Part shown: piece after piece, positions 12,040 through 23,279 of the stretch
How positions within the stretch are numbered: position 1 is the first letter of the stretch
How the letters are laid out: each line of letters starts with the position of its first letter
Assembly: GCA_015680905.1 (NCBI GenBank)
Contig: CM027381.1
Coordinates: 72,483,501-72,547,500, forward strand
DNA length: 64,000 nucleotides
DNA from: Coptis chinensis
Lineage: Eukaryota > Streptophyta > Magnoliopsida > Ranunculales > Ranunculaceae
Direction: 5' to 3'
Program-made: the position numbers and the translations under genes
Notes under the pieces: model-generated
The model's database searches: none
Seen by the model: the letters and a program-made list of their open reading frames with translations, nothing else
What the model was told of the DNA's origin: nothing

Positions 12040-13414
12040 TGATAAGAGCCCAAAACTGTAGTTTTAACCCCTTAATAATCATACTGTTAGACCAATTATG
12101 TGAATAATAAGTAAGAGTTAACACTGATTACGCATTTTTATGCATTTCAGGCTTCAAAGTCCATTATGTGCGGAAATGTGCCACTTTAGCGAGATAAAGG
12201 AGCAAAAGTCAGCAGAACTTCCGAATGCCATATCTTTGGACTCAGACCTCGGAATTGGGCCTACTTTATGTCAAAACGACCGGCTCGGAAAGAGCTTTGT
12301 AATGGTCTAAGCCTTGACCCAATCAGAGGAGCAGAAGTGGACGAAAAGTCTGTTGAAGCCAACTGCAGCTGAAGAGGCCTTTTGATCGAAGAATTGGGTT
12401 TTTGGGCCCGATTCTCGGCCCAAACCATGGCTCCAAGCCCATGCACGAATTTTGGATCTGGATGTATAAAAACAAAAGCTTAGTTCATTGTTAATGGTAG
12501 ATAGTTAGGTTAGAAAATAAATTAGATTAGTTAGCCTCCATTAAACCTTAATTCTAGATCTAGTTTTCATTAGATTAATTAAGTTTAATTTGATTTCAAT
12601 TCTTGTTTTAGATTAAACTCTCAAATTATTGTTCTTGATTGATTAGATAATAAAAATAGTTATTTTGTCAATTTCGATTTATAGATCTAAATTCCATTAT
12701 TGTTTGTTATCATTTCGTAGTTATTAATTAGATTTCGATTATTGTTTAGTGAAATCGCATAAAGTTAGAATATTTTCATTATGTTTAGTTTAGATTTAAT
12801 GGGAATTGTTAGTTTGATGAATCAAGGCTAAATCCTCCATTAGAGGGGTTGATGAAGCCTTGATGAAAACTTAGTGGTTAGTATAGAATTGGTTGTAGAA
12901 TCTATTCCACTCTAGAAAGTCGTGTTTCGCCATGAGAATGGGTGGGCGACTTCACATGCTAGTTAGTACTTTCGGTGAGAAATGCCATGAACACTAGGGA
13001 TTAGAACTCGAATTTCTTGCCGTAAGAACGCGGAGAATCGAGATACAAGAATCTATACTAGGTTATTAAGTTGGATTCGAGGTGGATTCAATTCCCCTAA
13101 TCCTTTATCTAGATTCAAAAACAAGTATATTTCCATAGTATTCGTAGTTAAATTCAACGTAGACTCATTTTAGTTTCATCGTAGTATAACACCCTTCGTA
13201 AAGCTCTCATTGACTTAAGAGCGACTAGTTAGACTAGAAAACAATCCATGCTAGGGAACTAGGAGTGGAACGAACTTCCTACTCCACTTAGTGCAATTCG
13301 CATCGAGAGTAGAAGCTTTGATAGATTGAGATTAAAAGATAGAGTTTTAGTTTACTTACGTTTTGAATTCATCGTTCATTTCGTAGGTAAATTACTCAAT
13401 TTTATGTTTTATCA
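12040..13414 (+). repeat. 3' LTR of element B
   Basis: It starts TGATAAGAGCCC and ends TTTTATGTTTTATCA. It is followed by the target duplication GTAAG (13415-13419). Confidence 0.93.
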
Positions 13415-13419
13415 GTAAG

Positions 13420-14157
13420 CCCCATTCATGTAGTTCCTAAGAAATCGGGAGTTACCATGGTACGAAACGAGAATGGCGACTATGTTGTCACACAAGGTCC
13501 TATGAAATGGAGGATCTGTATTGATTACAGACGGTTAAATGCTATGACACGAAAGGATCACTTTCCTTTACCTTTTATAGATCAAATGCTCGAACGCCTA
13601 GCTGGTCATGCTTTTTATTGTTTTCTGGATGGCTACTCAGGCTATTTTCAGATTATTATTGATATTTATGACCAAGAAAAGACTACCTTCACATGTCCCT
13701 TTGAACGCGTATGCCTATAAACGAATGCCTTTTGGCCTTTGTAATGCTCTTGGAACCTTCCAAATGGTGTATGCTTCATATATTTAGTGACATGGTAGAG
13801 CGCTTTATGGAAGTTTTCATGGATGATTTTTCTATCTATGGAGACTCCTTCACAGACTGTTTGTCTAACCTGTCTAAAGTTTTGACAAGGTGTGAAGAAA
13901 AGAGCCTCGTTTTAAACTGGGAAAAGTGTCATTTCATGGTGAAAAAGGGCATAGTACTAGGTCACATTGTATCTAGTGATGGCATCGAAGTAGATAAGGC
14001 CAAAGTAGATAAGATAGCGACTCTACCTAAACCACGGACTGTCCGTGATATTAGAGCATTTCTAGGCCATGCAGGTTTTTATAAGCGATTTATCAAAGAC
14101 TTCTCGAAAATAGCTAGGCCTTTAACTAATCTCGCTTTTGAAAGATGCAATCTTTGA
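13420..14157 (+). pseudogene. Reverse transcriptase of element A
   Basis: Two long open stretches cover the palm and fingers. Motifs in order: VVPKKSGVT at the insertion edge, KWRICIDYRRLN, DHFPLPFIDQMLERLAG, CFLDGYSGYFQI (first catalytic Asp), and EVFMDDFSIYGDSF (the F-x-D-D active site). Then come LNWEKCHFMV, GIVLGHIVSSDGIEVD and IRAFLGHAGFYKRFI of the thumb. These are classic Ty3/Gypsy RT motifs. The N-terminal part lies before element B. A small number of breaks are present. Confidence 0.93.
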
Positions 14158-14637
14158 TTTTAATTTTAACCGTAAGCAGGCTTTTGAAACTTTAAAAGCC
14201 GCCTCTAACCTCTCGCACCAATTATACAGCCTTCCGATTGGTCTAAACCTTTCGAACTAATGTGTGATGCTAGTGACTATGCGGTTGGTGCGGTTTTGGG
14301 ACAAAACTAGATAATAAGTCCATCGTCATTTATTATGCTAGTAAAACATTAAACGATGCTCAACGAAATTATTCAACTACAGAGAAAGAATTATTAGCCG
14401 CCATTTATGCTTTAGATAAGTTTTGGTCCTTATTTGGTTGGTTCTAAAACTTTAGTTTACACGGACTGGCAGCTTTTAAGTACCTTCTTGCAAAGAAGGA
14501 TGCTAAGCAGAGATTAATCCGATGGATCCTTCTCCGTAAGAGTTCACATTAGAAATAAAGGACAAAAGAGGGTCGAAAACGAAGTTGCCGACCACTTATC
14601 TAGACTCACAAATCCACGATCGATCGATTCGAAGTCC
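14158..14637 (+). pseudogene. RNase H remnant of element A
   Basis: Pieces of the connection and RNase H domain can be read: LMCDASDYAVGAVLG (catalytic Asp region), YASKTLNDAQRNYSTTEKEL (catalytic Glu region), then words like KPRLIRWILLL and IKDKRG...ENEVADHLSRL. This domain would remove the RNA strand of the RNA-DNA hybrid. It lies between RT and integrase as in all Ty3/Gypsy elements. Several breaks are present. Confidence 0.85.
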
Positions 14638-15984
14638 ATGCCGGACTCTTTTCCCCCGATGAGCATCCAGATGCCATTTTTCAAAGCACCATGGTATGTC
14701 GACATTGTAAATTATCTAGCGGCTGATGTTATGCCTTATAATTGGTCAAGAAATGAGCGTGAAGAAGTTTTTGGCCGAGTTAAGTTATACTCATGGGATG
14801 AGCCCTACCTTTTAAGTATTCAGGCGGATCGTTATTCGTCGTTGTATTCCCGGTGGGAATACAACAAAGTTCTATCGCTCGCCATGACAAAGAGTGTGGT
14901 GGCCATTTTAGTGGGATGAAAACAGACGCTAAAGTTCTTCAATGTGGATTCTATTGGCCTACCCTTTTAAGGATGCCCAAGTGCATTGCAGAAGACGTGT
15001 ATTCATTGCCAACAACTTGGGCTTAATCACGGGCGTAATATGATGCCATTAAATCCAATCTTGATAGTAGAAATTTTTGACGTTTAGGGCATTGATTTCA
15101 TGGGTCCTTTCCCAGTTTCCCACGGTTTCATTTATATTCTAGTTGCCGTGGACTACGTGTCTGAATGGATAGATGCCCTAGCTTGTCGTAGCAATGACCA
15201 TAAGACCGTTGTATTTTTTATTAAAGAATACATTTTCTGTCGGTTTTGCATTCCTAAAGCCATCATTAGTGATGGTGGAACACATTTTGCAACTTGAGTT
15301 GTTGCATCCCTAGTGAAAAAGTATGGAGTTACACTTGAAAGTAGCAACTCCTTATCATCCACAAACTAGCGGACAAGTAGAAGTTTCTAATAGGGAAATC
15401 AAAAAGATTTTAGAAACAACAGTAAACCCCGATAGGAAAGACTGGTCAAAGCGTGCCTATCGGATGCCTTTATGGGCGATAGAACGGCTTTCAAAACTCC
15501 TATAGGTATGTCTCCCTTTAGACTTGTTTTTGGGAAACCATGTCATTTGCCCGTTGAATTCGAGCACCGTGCTCTGTGGGCTATAAAAAGCCTTAACTTC
15601 AATATTGATGAGGCGGGTGTCAAACGCAAGTTGCAATTAAATGAGCTTGAAGAAATCTGTTGCGATTCTTACGATCTCGCGAAGGATCATAAAGCCAACA
15701 TGAAACATGTTCATGATAAGCATATCTTGCGCAAAGAGTTTGTGGTTGGGCAAAAGGTTTTGCTTTACAACTCCCGCCTACATATTTTCCCAGGGAAACT
15801 GAAAACCCGTTGGTCTGGTCCTTTTTTGGTTACTGAAGTCACCCCTTACAGGGCAATCACCTTGGTAAACCCCAAGGACAACAGTACCTTTCAAGTTAAT
15901 GGTCAACGGTTAAAACATTTTCACAAACTTCTGTCCCCTGATGTAGAGGAAGTCCTTTTACAGGACCCTGTATATGAGGACTGA
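14638..15984 (+). pseudogene. Integrase of element A
   Basis: The N-terminal linker has the words FPPMSIQMPFFKAPWYVDIV. A His/Cys zinc-binding region follows at about 14880-15020 (pieces like GGHFSGMKTDAKVLQCGFYW). The catalytic core has IDFMGPFPVSHG (first Asp), IISDGGTHF (second Asp) and [18 protein letters not shown] (Glu), giving D-D-E. The open stretch 15472-15984 (170 codons) has [20 protein letters not shown] and a C-terminal domain with LKTRWSGPFLV. There is no chromodomain, as expected for Athila. Several breaks are present. Confidence 0.92.
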
Positions 15985-16988
15985 CCTTTGTCATTTGGTG
16001 TACTTCCTTTCACTTGCATATAGTGGTAAGTGCACCATTCAGGTAATCGGGCCCTCCCTATGGAGTGTGTGGCTGTAAGTACCAGATCCTAAGTCCATAG
16101 TTCACATAATTCACGTTTTCCACTTTTGCATGTTTTCTCGGTTTTTGAGTCATGTTCCTCTATGGAGTGAGTTATGTATTTATTGTTTTTCGTGTTTCTT
16201 ATAATAAACAAATAAAAACAAAATTAAAATTCTTAAAATCATAGAAATAGCAATCCAACAAGTCTTGGGAATCTGACTTTAAACGACCCACGTTGTAAAC
16301 AAATTTTGTGTTTAAAACTTTGTTTGGGGGTGGGCAGTCGATCTTTCCATCGGGATTGCTCAAACTTTCCATTGGTTTTGTTTAGGCCCATTAGTTCAAT
16401 TGGGTTGACGTAATTTAAACTTAGATTTCCTTCGTTCGCATAACTTACATCACACACGCACTTCGAGGCGTCCTTCCACCCTCTTATACGTCACCCATGG
16501 TTGGAATTGAGTGTTTTATGGATCATTGGATTGGAAATTCTCTACTGATCATTTCCATAACTCATTCGCAAAAATCGGACCGGTAACGAAGCGGGAAATT
16601 TAGTTTGAAGTCACGCTAAAAATCGACAAAAGTCGAAAAATCGAATTGGGCTTGCGCCCAACTCGCGCGCACCTACAGCGCGCCCGCACCTCCCTTTCCA
16701 CAAACACAATCACGACTTCATCTTCTCAAACCGTTTTTCACAAATTTAAATTAAACCCTAGCAACCATAATAAAAAAAAATAAATAGAATATATAAAAAT
16801 AGAAACACCACCCACGCCCATGGTGTAACACCAACACCAATCTCCCACACAATCTCCAACCGTTTCCATCAAGCAAACACCCAACAATTCAAGTCTCCAA
16901 CCTCCACCATGCCCACCACCATCGTTTTTTAGGAATTTTCATCAAACTCGTCTCCTCCACCTTATACAAACCTAAAAACAGAAACTTC
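15985..16988 (+). other. Spacer between integrase and ORF-a in element A
   Basis: It holds a GTGCACCATTCAGGTAA block (16029-16090) also present in B, a TGTTTGGGGGTGGG polypurine-like word (16321-16334) and GC-rich words (TTGCGCCC, CGCGCGCACC, CAGCGCGCCCGCACC at 16649-16690). No gene is seen. Confidence 0.75.
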
Positions 16989-18067
16989 ATGGCGCTACGA
17001 CGTAGAATTTTGCCAGAAAACGCGTTTGCTCCCGACAGTTTTGCGCCATTTTATGAAGCGGAGATGTTCAAGAGACATTGGAACGGACTGTGGTACTCAA
17101 CTGAGGAGTTCTATCACTATGATTTGGTAGAACAGTTTTATAAAAAGTGAGAATTGGAAGGGGATAGGATTTTCATAAAGTTAGGAGGAACGAGGAGAGA
17201 AGTAACGAGACAGTTGTTAGCTGAACTGTTAGGAATTACACTTGAAAGCAACCTAGTAACGACAATTCAGGAATCCCAGTATACTGTAGTTCCTGCTTTG
17301 ATGAAGGATACCGCCATGGAGTATTTAATACAATCCGACTTCTCATTCGGCCCGCCAAATAACTCGAGAACCAATCAACTGCAGAAGCTCGATTGGATTG
17401 GTAAGAACGCCCCGGGAAAGACAAAGTCAATGATATCGACCGCAATGTCCCGACGTTCTCTCTCCTCGATTTTGCAAACAAAGAAGTATAATTTCTGCAT
17501 CCTCGATTTAATGTTTAATGTAATTCGAGGAGTGGGGAAGAGTTTAGCGCCTCTTCCCGTATTGATCACTAAGATCATGCTCTACTTTAGAGCTGTCGCA
17601 AGATCTGCTCCTATTAAGATCAAATTGCATTCTAATGCAAGTATCTATACGGATTGCATCCAAGCGACTTGGCCGTCGTCTGATTTAAAAATGGTTGAGT
17701 TAGAGGATGAAAGGGAAGATATGACATGTCTGGATAAAGATGCATTAGATAAGTGTAATTCTAATTTAGAATGCATGCAAGTGTTGCAAACTGCCTTGCG
17801 GTGCATTTATGGTATTTGTGGAGATATCCGAGATAGGCGGATAGTAGTTCAAAAAGAAGCAAGGGAACCTTCGTGAGGAGATTTGAAATGCTCGAAGGGG
17901 TTCGGACGATATCTTGTCTAACATGGAGACTATCCACCAAGCAACAACAAACCCAGTCCGCGCAAGCTTCTGGCAATGAGATGGAGGCCCGCCTTGTTCC
18001 GAATAGAGATGCTACGACGATGCCACCCGTGGAGGACTCTGTTTCAGCCGAAGTCCGACAGGCATGA
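16989..18067 (+). pseudogene. ORF-a of element A, ATHILA ORF-1-like
   Basis: The start ATG at 16989 gives MALRRRILPENAFAP. The main open stretch, 17154-17876 (240 codons), has a VTRQLLAELLGI word and a PLPVLITKIMLYF core, with an acidic region (ELEDEREDM) after it. The order of features resembles the plant ATHILA ORF-1 group (Pfam ATHILA family), of unknown function and often found after pol in Athila elements. The core word also resembles LMPVLVCRIMLCF of ORF-b, so the two may be old duplicates. It has one or a few breaks. Assignment is by eye and not from a profile search. Confidence 0.6.
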
Positions 18068-19051
18068 GCGTCGTCGCCGGGCGACAGATGGTTCAAGTCA
18101 TTCTCCATCCCGAGCCAATCTCCATCTCGGGTCCATCATCATCACAAAACTAGGTGTTCACCCAGTTGGAGTTAGCTGTTATTTCATAATTTCGTTTTAT
18201 TAGAAGGATTTTAATTCCGTAGTTAAATTTAAATAGTAATGTGTTTATTTAATGTGTTTGAATTTAAATTTTATTTTTAATATAATTGGTTAATTTCGAG
18301 TCTTGCTTGTTTTTATCATTTATCCCACCTTCCCGACTTGTTTGGGGGTGGAAATATTTAGACCGAGCATAAGTCGTTATATGATCATATATATGTTAAG
18401 TTGTCTTGGAGGAAAGGTTGATAATTTGGCCGATATCGGCATATCTATGACCTGTGTGGTGGTAGCATGAAATATAGGAGAGTTTACAAGTTACTATTCT
18501 AAATCCAGTATGAAAGATACTAGGATTTTTAGGAAATCATGAAAATGGCTTGTTTCCGTTTCCGGTTTTGGGAATTTTCCTATTTCCGGAAATTGCCTTC
18601 AAACAAATAGGGAACTTCCCGATTCATTTTGGAAGCTCATGACCTATTTAAACTCCCCTTTTCTACACTAACAAACCACAATACATTCCACCATCATCCC
18701 AAGACTATCCCTCCAAGTTTTACTTTCTTTTTGCTCTAAACTCCGTTTCAAAGACTACGTAGCGCGCGCTTTGTCGAGGCTTTGCACCCTTTACTTTTTT
18801 TTTTTTTTTTGAAGAAATTCATCGTGAGCCGACGCCTCATCATCGAAAGCGTGGACCCGCCCTCAGCTACTGGACATAGAGCGCGACCCGCCCTCATGCC
18901 AAGCGCGACCCGCGCCATAACTTTGTAATCGCGTTTAAACAAAAGAGCGCCGCCGCCTATATACCTTGTGGCTTCGCTGTGAACACAGAAATTTCCAATT
19001 TTCAGACGGTCGTTCCAGGATTTTTGTGGAGCTATTCAAAGAGTAATTGTG
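18068..19051 (+). other. Spacer between ORF-a and ORF-b in element A
   Basis: A CTTGTTTGGGGGTGG polypurine-like word lies at 18337-18351. A GC-rich motif array spans 18759-18958, with words such as GAGCGCGACCCGCCCTC and AAGCGCGACCCGCGCC. A T-run lies at 18797-18810. No gene is seen. Confidence 0.75.
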
Positions 19052-19965
19052 ATGACATCTCCTATAGTCATACTTGAACAGTCTTTCAAAGATGTGTTGG
19101 GCACCCAGACCTATGGACATTAGTTCGCACCACGGTGATCCCCGCAATTGGGATGGCGCCATCATCTTGGTAAGTGATGACAAGTCATATTCACCACAAC
19201 TTTCTTGCTTATTTCTATGACCACGTTAAATTCTATTGTAATCGGGATGGAGATCAAGAATTCTCCGTCGAGTCGATGACACGACACATGAATTCAATAA
19301 AATTTTGGTCGCCTTTAGGTTTAGGAATACCAATACGATCCCGTTCACACATGGGCATATATGATCGATAATGCATATCTTTATGATTATACATATTTCC
19401 ATGATTATTATGGGGGAGGGGTATTTCGAGTAATAGACTAGGGGCGATATAGCATTGCCCTTGGTAGCCTTTCCTTAAATGTAGGCACCACCATGTTATT
19501 CATCCTGATGAATATTTTGGGAGAATGGCAGTTCATTTCTGCAAACAGTACTGCTGGTGACATTTTCCTCGCTTTAGCTGAGGGACGTCGCCGCTATGAC
19601 ATTCCCCGAGTTTTGGTCACTAGTCTTAAGAGAGCCCAAACCATGAGGCGTAAGTATCTTCTTATGCCTGTGTTGGTAAGCCGCGATCACGCGTGAAGTT
19701 GTTTACCTGAATTCGTGGTACAATTCACAGATTGGAAAAGGGTTGAAGTCATGAGACCCACCAATAGGGTGGTTCGCCTATCGCGAATAATGACTTGGGA
19801 TGGCGATGGCAGCCTCATTTGTCGCCGCACATCCCATCAGACATAATAACGCTTAACAGGTTAGCATCAGTAGATGATAAATGGAGGCAAGCTTGGCAAG
19901 TTATAATGGACTGGCAGGATGCGAAGGAACCTCGTCTCACTGACGAGGAGGAGGATGACGAGTAA
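19052..19965 (+). pseudogene. ORF-b of element A
   Basis: It starts MTSPIVILEQSFKDV. Later open stretches (19493-19696 and around) have TMLFILMNILGEWQF, GDIFLALAEGRRRYDIP and RRKYLLMPVLVSR. The C-terminus is acidic (DWQDAKEPRLTDEEEDDE) before the stop at 19963-19965. D (57930-58840) and C carry the same protein, and the ORF at 30712-31329 (minus) is a distant relative. ORF-b occupies the place of the env-like gene of some Athila elements, but I see no clear signal peptide. It is broken in several places. Confidence 0.65.
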
Positions 19966-19979
19966 ACGCTGGAGTGGAG

Positions 19980-20116
19980 GTAAGTTTTTAGTTTCAGTTA
20001 GTGTTTGCTTATGTCCCAAGCAATTTCATTTTTGTTAACCCCATAATGGGTGGAACTCGTATAGAGTTGCGTCAGTTTTATTTCCTATATTAGTATGTTC
20101 TAACCTTGTTTTGCAG
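19980..20116 (+). other. Candidate 3' intron of element A
   Basis: GGAGGTAAGTTTTTAG opens it and CTTGTTTTGCAG closes it, starting 15 bases after the ORF-b stop. Its length and both ends are conserved in B, C and D. Confidence 0.6.
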
Positions 20117-20785
20117 ATGTTCCAGAATTTCACGCATTTCCATGGTATTTTTCTACCCTCTTTATTTAAATGCTTCGAGGACAAAGCATGCTTCTTGTTT
20201 GGGGGAGGCATAGAAACACGTGTAATTAAGGCATCTGTCAGGATATAGATATGTATAATATGCATTGGTTTTCGAGTCGAAAATTTCAAAAAGATAAATA
20301 AATAAGTTATGTTATACACTTAGGAATATTGGTATTGTTTTCTTTCTCTATGCTCTTAACAATCTAGAAGTCTCACGTAGCTTTTGCATCAGAATAATTG
20401 TTAGAAACTTAGGTTAATATGTAGGTAATAATCTTTGCATCTATCTATAAATATATTACATGAGTAGCTATGATTATTAGCAAGAAGTTTACGAAATCTA
20501 GGCTAGAGTACTTATTCTACAAATCCTGTGAGAATATAGCCCTAAAAGCCTTATATGAGTGAAACAATTGAGAAATGACACAAGGGAGAAGTAAAATCCG
20601 GATAGAGAAATCACACGTCCACTTGCTTGATCACTATGCCATATCCTAAGCTTTTAGAATTTAGGCCCTCTTTGGATTGATATAGCCAAATTCAAACCAA
20701 TGAATTATTTTCCGCTAGTCACCCCTTTGAGCCTTTCTTTAGCCTTCCATAAACCACAAATCCTTTACCCTGTTACAAAAACAAA

Positions 20786-20824
<39 letters not shown>

Positions 20825-21780
20825 ACCTACCCAATTTAGAATAAGTCTGAGAATAGAATGAGGAAGAAAGAAGAAGAGAAAAACCTGTGTAAACAAAAAT
20901 TAGTTAGTTGATTCAGAAAATAAAGAAAAGAAGTTTCCATCCAAATAAAAGAAAAATAAAAATAGAAATAAAATGAAAACTCCAAAAAAAAAGAAATAGA
21001 ATAAAAGGACTCAAAAGCCAAAGAAAAAGAAAAAAAAAATATGGCTAAGGATGGAAACAAAGTGTAGAAGCAAATGTAAATAACAAGGTTTTCTCTAGTT
21101 ACATAATATGAAGAATCTATTATCTCAGACTTGTCCTTTTTGAATATCCATTTCCTTCCTTCTTAAACCATCTCCTAATCCCAGAAACACCTAATAAAGA
21201 CCTCTAGCTCAATTAGGAATAGGTTAGTGTGATAGTAAGTGGCAGATGTGTTTGATCGACTCCGCTTCCTTTGTGTGTCATTGAGATTGTAAGGTAAAGT
21301 GTGCCCACTCAAGCACTGTAGAAGTAGCTTAAACTTGAGTGGAAAAATCAGAGTGTTGTATATATCTTGACTATTATTGTGAGAACCTACTTAAGGACGC
21401 TATTACGAGTTTCAGAAACGGACCTGCTATTGCATTTCATAGTATTACTCATTGTATATATGTTTATTGTAGATGATGGATTATTATGCATATATTAGCT
21501 TAGGTTTTTGACTTGGTTATTCTTGTTCATAGCTAGTGAGATGTATAGATAATTTGGAGCATGAATAAGGAAACAATAGTTTTCTTTCTTAGTCGTTGTA
21601 GTATAGATGAAGTTTGTGAGTACCTTGACTGGAAAACTCTCACGAGGCTATAACTCGTCCACTAGGGAATTCCTAGTGGTTTAAGGCCTTGTTGCATATA
21701 GTCAATGCAATCGCACTCAGCGAAACAAGAGTAGATAAAACTCCATTTTTTGGTCACTTATTTAATTTCTCATCTTTGCT
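20117..21780 (+). other. 3' UTR of element A
   Basis: No gene is seen. An internal polypurine-like block (20177-20208) reads GAGGACAAAGCATGC, then TTGTTTGGGGGAGG. A run of 34 A residues lies at 20788-20821, where B and C have only short runs. The rest is the conserved 3' UTR of the family. Confidence 0.8.
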
Positions 21781-21813
21781 TGAGGACAAGCAAAATGCTG
21801 TTTGGGGGTGGTT
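21781..21813 (+). promoter_or_regulatory. Polypurine tract of element A
   Basis: TGAGGACAAGCAAAATGC, then TGTTTGGGGGTGGTT, directly before TGATAAG at 21814. Confidence 0.88.
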
Positions 21814-23279
21814 TGATAAGAGCCAAAAACTGTAGTTTTAACCCTGTAACAGTCATACTTTTAGACCAATTATGTGAGTAATAATTAAGAGTTAACACTT
21901 ATTACGTGTTTTTATGCATTTCAGGTTTCAAAGTCCATTATGTGCAGAAATGTGCCACTTTAGCGAGATAAAGGAGCAAAGGTCGGTTACTAAGGAGTTC
22001 CGTAATTAAAGGCCAAGATTCAAGGATACAAAGCCTTTGTAAAGCCCGGTCAAAAGCTGAAAAGTCAACACGGGCAGAAACAACACTCAAAGTCAGCAGA
22101 ACTTCCGAAGGCCGTATCTTTGGACTCAGACCTCGGAATAGGGCCTACCTTATGTCAAAACGACCACCTCGGAAAGAGCTTTCCAATGGTCTAAGCCTTG
22201 ACCCAATCAGAGTAGCAGAAGTGGATGAAAAGTCTGTTGAAGCCAACTACAGCTGAAGAGGCCTTTTGGATCGAAGAATTGGGTTTGGGCCCGATTCTCG
22301 CCCAAAAATATGGCTGCAAGCCCATGCACGATTTTTGGATCTGAATGTATAAAAACAAAAGCTTAGCTCTTGATTAATGGTAGCTAGTTAGACCTAAATT
22401 AATATATAGAATTCTAGATCTAGTTTTATTAATTAATTAAGTTTTAGTTCTATTTCAATTCTTGTTTTAGATTAAATCCTTGAATCATTGTTCTTGATTG
22501 AGTAGATAAATAAAATAGTTAATTTGTCAATTTTGAATTTTGTCATTTCCATTCTAGATCTAATTTCTATTCTTGTTCTAATTTCATTCCAGCCATTAAA
22601 TTAGATTCATTATTGTTTAATTAAGTAAATCTCAATTTCTTACATTATGTTTAGTTTAGATTCAATGGAAAATGTTAGTTTGATGACTCAAGGCTAAAAC
22701 CTCCATTAGAGGGGTTGATGAAGCCTTGATGAAAACTTAGTGGTTAGTATAGAATTGGTTGTAGAATCTATTCCACTCTAGAAGGTCGTGTTTCGCCATG
22801 AGAATGGGTGGACGACCTCACATGCTAGTTAGTATCCGGTAGAAGTGCCACGAACACTAGGGATTAGAACTCGAAATTCTCGCCGTAAGAACGTGAGAAT
22901 TGAGATACAACATTCTACGCTAGGTTGTTAAGTTGGATTCGAGGTGGATTCAATTCCCCTCTAATTTCTTTAACTAGATTCAAACAATCGTATTTCCATA
23001 GTATTCGTAGTTAAATTCAAGTAATCAAATTCAATAAGTATCGTAGTATATCACCTTCGTAAAGCTCTCATTGACTTAAGACTGATTAATTAGATTTGAA
23101 AACAATTACATGCTAGAGCACTAGGAGTGGAACGAATTTGTTACTCCACTCTATCTCGATAGAATTGAGAGTAGAAACTTTGATAAACACTTAAGCACAT
23201 AAATAGTTTTAGTTTTACTTGCGTTTTGAGTTCATCGTTTATTTCGTAGGTAAGACTATTCAAATTTTATGTTTTATCA
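21814..23279 (+). repeat. 3' LTR of element A, long subtype
   Basis: It starts TGATAAGAGCC and ends ATTTTATGTTTTATCA. It is 1466 bp. It holds a block of roughly 115 bp (about 21982-22097) that is missing in the LTRs of B and C but present in H (about 62547-62670). The right flank is element E. Confidence 0.9.

Larger units (their letters stand above)
3803..13414 (+). mobile_element. Element B: non-autonomous Athila-type LTR element, complete in outline, broken in coding parts
   Basis: B has both LTRs, a perfect GTAAG target duplication, a leader, gag, protease, ORF-c, an ORF-b remnant, a long 3' UTR and a polypurine tract. RT, RNase H and integrase are absent. After protease and ORF-c the sequence passes straight to a spacer (about 9040-9150) that in element A follows the integrase (15990-16090). 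The 9.6-kb length would fit a whole element without pol. The coding parts have many breaks (more than ten). It is younger than A, in whose pol it lies. Confidence 0.9.
1440..23279 (+). mobile_element. Element A: Athila-lineage Ty3/Gypsy retrotransposon, autonomous type, broken, split by element B
   Basis: Parts in order are gag C-terminal half, protease, RT (split by B at 3803-13414), RNase H, integrase, two downstream ORFs (ORF-a and ORF-b), a long 3' UTR, a polypurine tract and a 3' LTR (21814-23279). The order protease-RT-RNase H-integrase is that of Ty3/Gypsy elements. The conserved protease and RT words and the ATHILA-type ORFs after pol place it in the Athila lineage. The 5' LTR and gag start are not in the window. 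The coding regions carry many breaks, roughly ten or more, so it is a fossil. It lies in the protease of the minus-strand element E and is older than B, which is inside it. Confidence 0.85.

Noticed and set aside
20836-21060. Minus-strand Phe-rich frames in the 3' UTRs (also 48916-49216, 60985-61194, 63580-63804)
   Set aside because: They come from the A-rich 3' UTR strand shared by all copies and show no protein features.
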